This document shows positions 60,030-64,000 of a stretch of DNA of 64,000 nt, piece after piece. Source of the DNA: Holothuria scabra (lineage: Eukaryota > Echinodermata > Holothuroidea > Aspidochirotida > Holothuriidae). The first letter of the stretch is position 1, and the number at the start of each line of letters is the position of its first letter. The notes below the pieces were generated by a model. The model was given only the letters and a program-made list of their open reading frames with translations. It did no database searches and was not told where the DNA came from. The DNA is taken from assembly GCA_037179385.1 (NCBI GenBank), contig CM074185.1, forward strand, positions 10,452,422 to 10,516,421, given 5' to 3'. The translations under genes and the position numbers were made by a program.

Positions 60030-62300
60030 ATAGGCGGCGGAAGCGGGGAGGGGCAGGGGGGCCTGGCTCCCCCAATAATTTTTTTATGAGATTTGGGGGG
60101 CATGGCCTCCCTCCATTAATTGAATGTCGCAAAATAAATTTTTCAAAAGTAACTAAACAAATCTAAGTTGCTTTCATTACATTTCTGCTACTCTTTGGCT
60201 CAATTATTACTTTTCAGAGTAGTGCAAAAGTTGCAAAGCTTCCGGGGGCTTCGCCCCCTGGACCCCCACATTAACGATCACCTGTAGGAGAGTTTATTTT
60301 CGCCCTTCAAACAGTTAAAAGCAAAACTTTTTGCAAGCTATCTTTCCTTCAAATTAAATTATCTTTCTTCTTCTCAAATAAAGGCCTTTTAAACATACTG
60401 AGCGAGGGACGTGTCCCTAGGCCCCTTATTGGCCGCAACGGCACACATTTGCCCCGGCCAATAATAATGTCTCTTTTAGGATTATAAGTAATACCTATGC
60501 AAAGGCACTTTTTTGCTTCCATTAAGTCCCCTGAAAAGGCTAAAATGTCAGAGCTTCCGGGACCTTGCTGCGGGCCCCTGGACCCCAGGCATACTGCCTT
60601 GGGATTTTATATAGAACTCATTATTGATAAAATGCCCCCAAACTCTTTGGATCTCTTAAAATGCCCTGTCTCAAATTATCAATCACATGTTCAATTTTGA
60701 GTAGCTTCAACATTTTGGCTTTGCCCCTAAAATCACTTTTGAGTATGTTTCTCCTTAATCAAATGTCATAGTACTTCCCCATTCCATTCTCGTTTCTTAC
60801 CTCACCTCTCTCCTGGATTCAATTCATAGTTTAGAATCCTTAATTTGAATATGATTTTCGATCATTTTGGAGCCTCTCAAATCACTAAAATCGCTGAGCT
60901 TCAGCCTCAGCCCCCCTTGTTCGTCACATCAACGAAAGAAAAAAATACACTAAAATAAGCATAATGCTTATCTAAGAGAGTATACTAGGGGGCTATTTCA
61001 GGCTCATCCTTTCCCTCACAACACAAATCCAAATAAACGAACCTCGTATGATATTAAGTTCGGGTGAATAGTCAAAAAGCCCGTCCCTTAGACTCCTTTC
61101 CCGGCCGGCATAGACGTACGCGACAGGGACAGGGAGCGGAGGGTGTTCAGTTGCGGTGAGGAATAGTTTGCCATTTATCACGCAAGAGATGTTAGGGGCA
61201 AAATAATTAACAGACATGAGTTTGAGCAGTCACAGACAATTTCATCAATTCAGGGGATCTTTAATTGAGCCAAGAGTCACCATAGAGAATTATTAGAATA
61301 TTTTCAATTCCGTTGTTTAGTTTCCTCGAAAAGAATCAAGACCATTTAATATAATAGTGGTAGTACTTTTCTAATCACTTAACATGTTAAAGAAGTTAAA
61401 CTTATAGACTGCATGTTTAGTTACTCTTCACAAACATGAAAAAACAATTTTCGGCCATCTGAGGGGTCGCGATCATTTTCAAAATTTTCTTTTCATTCCG
61501 CACCAACAAATGGTAGCGCTCCGTTTAGATAGTCTTTCGGGCAAAATTACATTCCAGGTATGTTTTAATAACTTTCTAATCACTTTGCAGTTCGCGAACT
61601 TATTTTGAAGAAAGCATTTTATAAAGCGAAGATAGCGACTGCTTAGATTCTTCGTATGAGTCTGAAAAATGCTATTTCCGGCCATTTGAGGGGCTGATTT
61701 TCCAAAATTTTCTCTAGGCTATGCTTCGTGCCAACCAATGATGACGCTCCGCTTAGATAGTGTTTATGGCAGAATAACGTTTTTTTGCCAAGAGAAAACC
61801 GAAAACTAAAACGCTCCTTTCGCCTATACCGATCGATGCTATTTAATTTTGACTCCTGAAAGTAAGCAAATTTAATGACAAGTTCACCTCAAAATGTAGC
61901 GTAAATGGAATAAGACTGCATGTAAAGACAGAGAAGTTTTAGTTTTATCCTCATGAACCACCGCCAAAGTCGAAAATATTGCACCATTTTGCATCTAGGC
62001 TACTTGAAATCGCCAAAAATTTAATCCCTCTCCCAGGCCGGCGATCACTGAGCACACTGCATGTCCAACATTCAGAGAAATCCTGCGTACGCCACTGGTA
62101 GGTCCCCATTGCCCTCTTCCTTTAGTTCAGCCCCCCCCCCCCTTTTGGAAGTGTCTGGATCCGCGCCAATCTTTTTCCCTGGACCCCACACCGATGGGGT
62201 TTTGCGCTTCGCGCGAAACCGGATGCCTCGCGGTGTCACCATTATGCCGGCTGCCGAAAACTTGTGCCCCCCCGCAATAAAAACATCATCCGACGCCTAT
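60030..62300. mobile_element. Element with about 180-bp subrepeats, copy 2, inserted in the LINE
   Basis: The left end ATAGGCGGCGGA and right end TCCGACGCCTAT are near-perfect inverted repeats, and LINE coding sequence stops and resumes on either side. The left 300 bases (GGCTCCCCCAATAATTTTTT, GCTTCCGGGGGCTTCGCCCC) and right 200 bases (CTGGACCCCACACCGATGGG, GCCGGCTGCCGAAAACTTGT) match copy 1 at 37,566-40,323. The inside has fewer subrepeats (ATAGCGACTGCTTAGAT near 61,628). No transposase. Confidence 0.8.
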
Positions 62301-62302
62301 GA

Positions 62303-64000
62303 CATAGATAAAAATTTTCATTGTCGACTGAGTTTTTTCCTAATTTTCAAATTCGTGCTTACTAATGTTTATGACTTCGGGTTGTCTTCATGGTTTGGAT
62401 CTGATAATTTAAGTGTAACGTTATGTATCATTACGTCTTGAAACGTAAATTGAAATGTTCCCTAAGGCTTTTAAATGACCCGGGCTACCGTGACCTTGTT
62501 AACGATGCGGTAGATGAAACTATTTGTACCTATGCTCATCTCATCTCGACGACTGAAGCTGTTGGGAGCTTCTCGTGACGGGTAGATTCTAAAAGAAAGG
62601 CAAGGGAACGTATTTATCGTGAAAGATGTTAAGCGCATAACTGTTTTAGAGCAGCTTTGCTGTGTCCAGGATTCCAGGTACAACCGTCATTGCTTAAATG
62701 AGACAAGGAATGAGTTAAACGGTATCTACGAAAATAAAGTTCAAGTTGTTTAAACGTTCAAGGGCTCGTTGGACTGAAGAAGGCGAAAGGAACTTAAAAT
62801 TTTTTCTTAGCTGTAGAGAAAAGGAATTAGCAGCGTAACAGATTATGCAAACTTATAACAGCAGACGAGAAAAAATTAAGTGACACTGGTGGCATTCTTT
62901 ATGAAGCATCATTATTTTATGAAAATCTTTAGTCCTCAAATTGAATAGGATGGGTTTAAGGTCTTATTTCAATGACATCACAATTGAGGGTGATTTTGCT
63001 GAAGAGGAAAGACCTGATTGTTAAGGACTCCTTACGGAAGAAGAGTGTAAAAAGGGCAGTTGTCTCAATGGCAAACAATAGGTCCCCAGGTTTCGATGGT
63101 TTGTCTGCCGACTTCTATAAAACACTTTGGGATTTGCTTGGAACGTATGTTGTTAATTATCTGTATGCTGGCTATATAAAGGGCTGTCTCTCTTATGAAC
63201 AATGCCAAGCTGTTATATCTCTTATTCTCAAACCTTCCAAAAACCTTAATTTAATGAAAAATTGGCGGCGAATTGCCCTTTTGAATGTTAAATATGAAAT
63301 TGGCTCGAAATGTTTTTCTTCTCGCATTAAAAGGCATTTAATGATTTAATAATTATAATCAAACGGGGTTTCTCAAAGACCGTTTCATTGGTGAGAATAT
63401 TCGACTTATTTCAGATCTTATTAACTACACCTACAGTAGAATATTCCTGGCTTTTATACTGTATAGATTTTTAAAAAACGTTTGATACACTAGAGTGGAA
63501 TATTATGAATGAATCGCTTTACTTTTTTCGGTTTTGGGCCGTCAATTATTCACTGAATCAACACTTTTTACTCAAATAATACAACTTGCCTCTCAAACGA
63601 TGGTCATTTATCGTAACCATTTCGAGTATCAAGAGGAGTTAGACAGGGTTGCCCTCTAAGCCCCTTCATCTTCATTTTTGTGAGGAAATTCTTAATCTTA
63701 AAATCTCCCAAGATAGTTCTATAAATAGTGTTAACATCCCAGGTTTTTCAATCAAACTTTGTTTACATGCAGATGAATCTTTAAGTACCATAATTCGTCA
63801 ACTGAAGGGCTTTTCCAAGGAGTCTGTTTATGTAAACACCTTTTTTAGGTATCACCTTTACTCATAATGATGATTTTTCCACATTAAATTATCAACCGAA
63901 ATTGTCCAGACTCAAAGGATTGTTGCATCTGTGGAGCATGAGAGATTTAACTCCTTAGGGTAAAATTGCCATTATTAAAACATTTGGAATCTCTCAACTT
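62303..64000 (+). pseudogene. LINE ORF2, end of endonuclease and reverse transcriptase, runs off the window
   Basis: After the insertion the endonuclease ends with a DFFLISNS-like segment (CGACTGAGTTTTTTCCTAAT). The reverse transcriptase is best kept in an open stretch at 62,972-63,349, with MANNRSPGFDGLSADFYK, ISLILKPSKNLNLMKNWRR and IALLNVKYEIGSK. Motif A survives as D-F-stop-K-T-F-D near 63,467-63,490, a GVRQGCPLSP-like block lies near 63,640, and motif C reads H-A-D-E instead of Y-A-D-D near 63,768. Many stops and frameshifts; inactive. Its 3' end lies beyond the window. Confidence 0.88.

Overview
The window looks like animal nuclear DNA that is AT-rich and crowded with repeats. It is probably from a marine deuterostome invertebrate, and an echinoderm is the best guess. 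The reasons are a split gene whose exon junctions can be read, a hyalin (HYR) domain joined to CUB and LDL-receptor-type modules, dense AGGCCTA-type low-complexity DNA, L1-like non-LTR retrotransposons, tRNA-derived SINE pieces and many non-autonomous DNA elements. Nothing bacterial (operons, ribosome binding sites, CRISPR) was seen.

One convincing host gene was found. It lies on the minus strand from about 41,555 down to 12,956. Ten exons can be joined by GT/AG sites with matching phases. They give one reading frame of 630 residues: hydrophobic leader, one CUB domain, a six-bladed YWTD beta-propeller like that of the LDL receptor, a shortened EGF-like module, one HYR module, one transmembrane helix and a cytoplasmic tail of about 55 residues with several tyrosine motifs. 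I infer a type I cell-surface receptor. Exons 2 to 10 are well supported. The leader exon is chosen on phase, hydrophobicity and splice site only.

Layout: 1-9,620 is a degenerate tandem triplication of a unit of about 3.3-3.6 kb, its middle copy split by a 1.9 kb element. 10,907-11,760 is the 3' end of an L1-like LINE on the minus strand, fused to a SINE-type head. 12,956-41,555 is the receptor gene. Its introns hold a 240-bp tandem array, a hAT-like MITE, a long fold-back element with an iterated subterminal motif, a SINE, and an element nested inside another element. 41,556-57,700 has no recognisable gene. It holds SINE fragments, an AGGCCTA block, a long TA microsatellite, a second copy of a 1 kb dispersed repeat, and truncated U2 snRNA-like sequences in a small repeat array. 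57,800-64,000 is a decayed L1-like LINE on the plus strand (ORF1, endonuclease, reverse transcriptase), interrupted by a 2.3 kb element with short terminal inverted repeats and running off the window end.

The most interesting items are the receptor's module order and tail, the nested elements whose boundaries can be read against an uninterrupted relative, the fold-back element, and the U2-like fragments. All similarity statements come from reading by eye; no database search was run.
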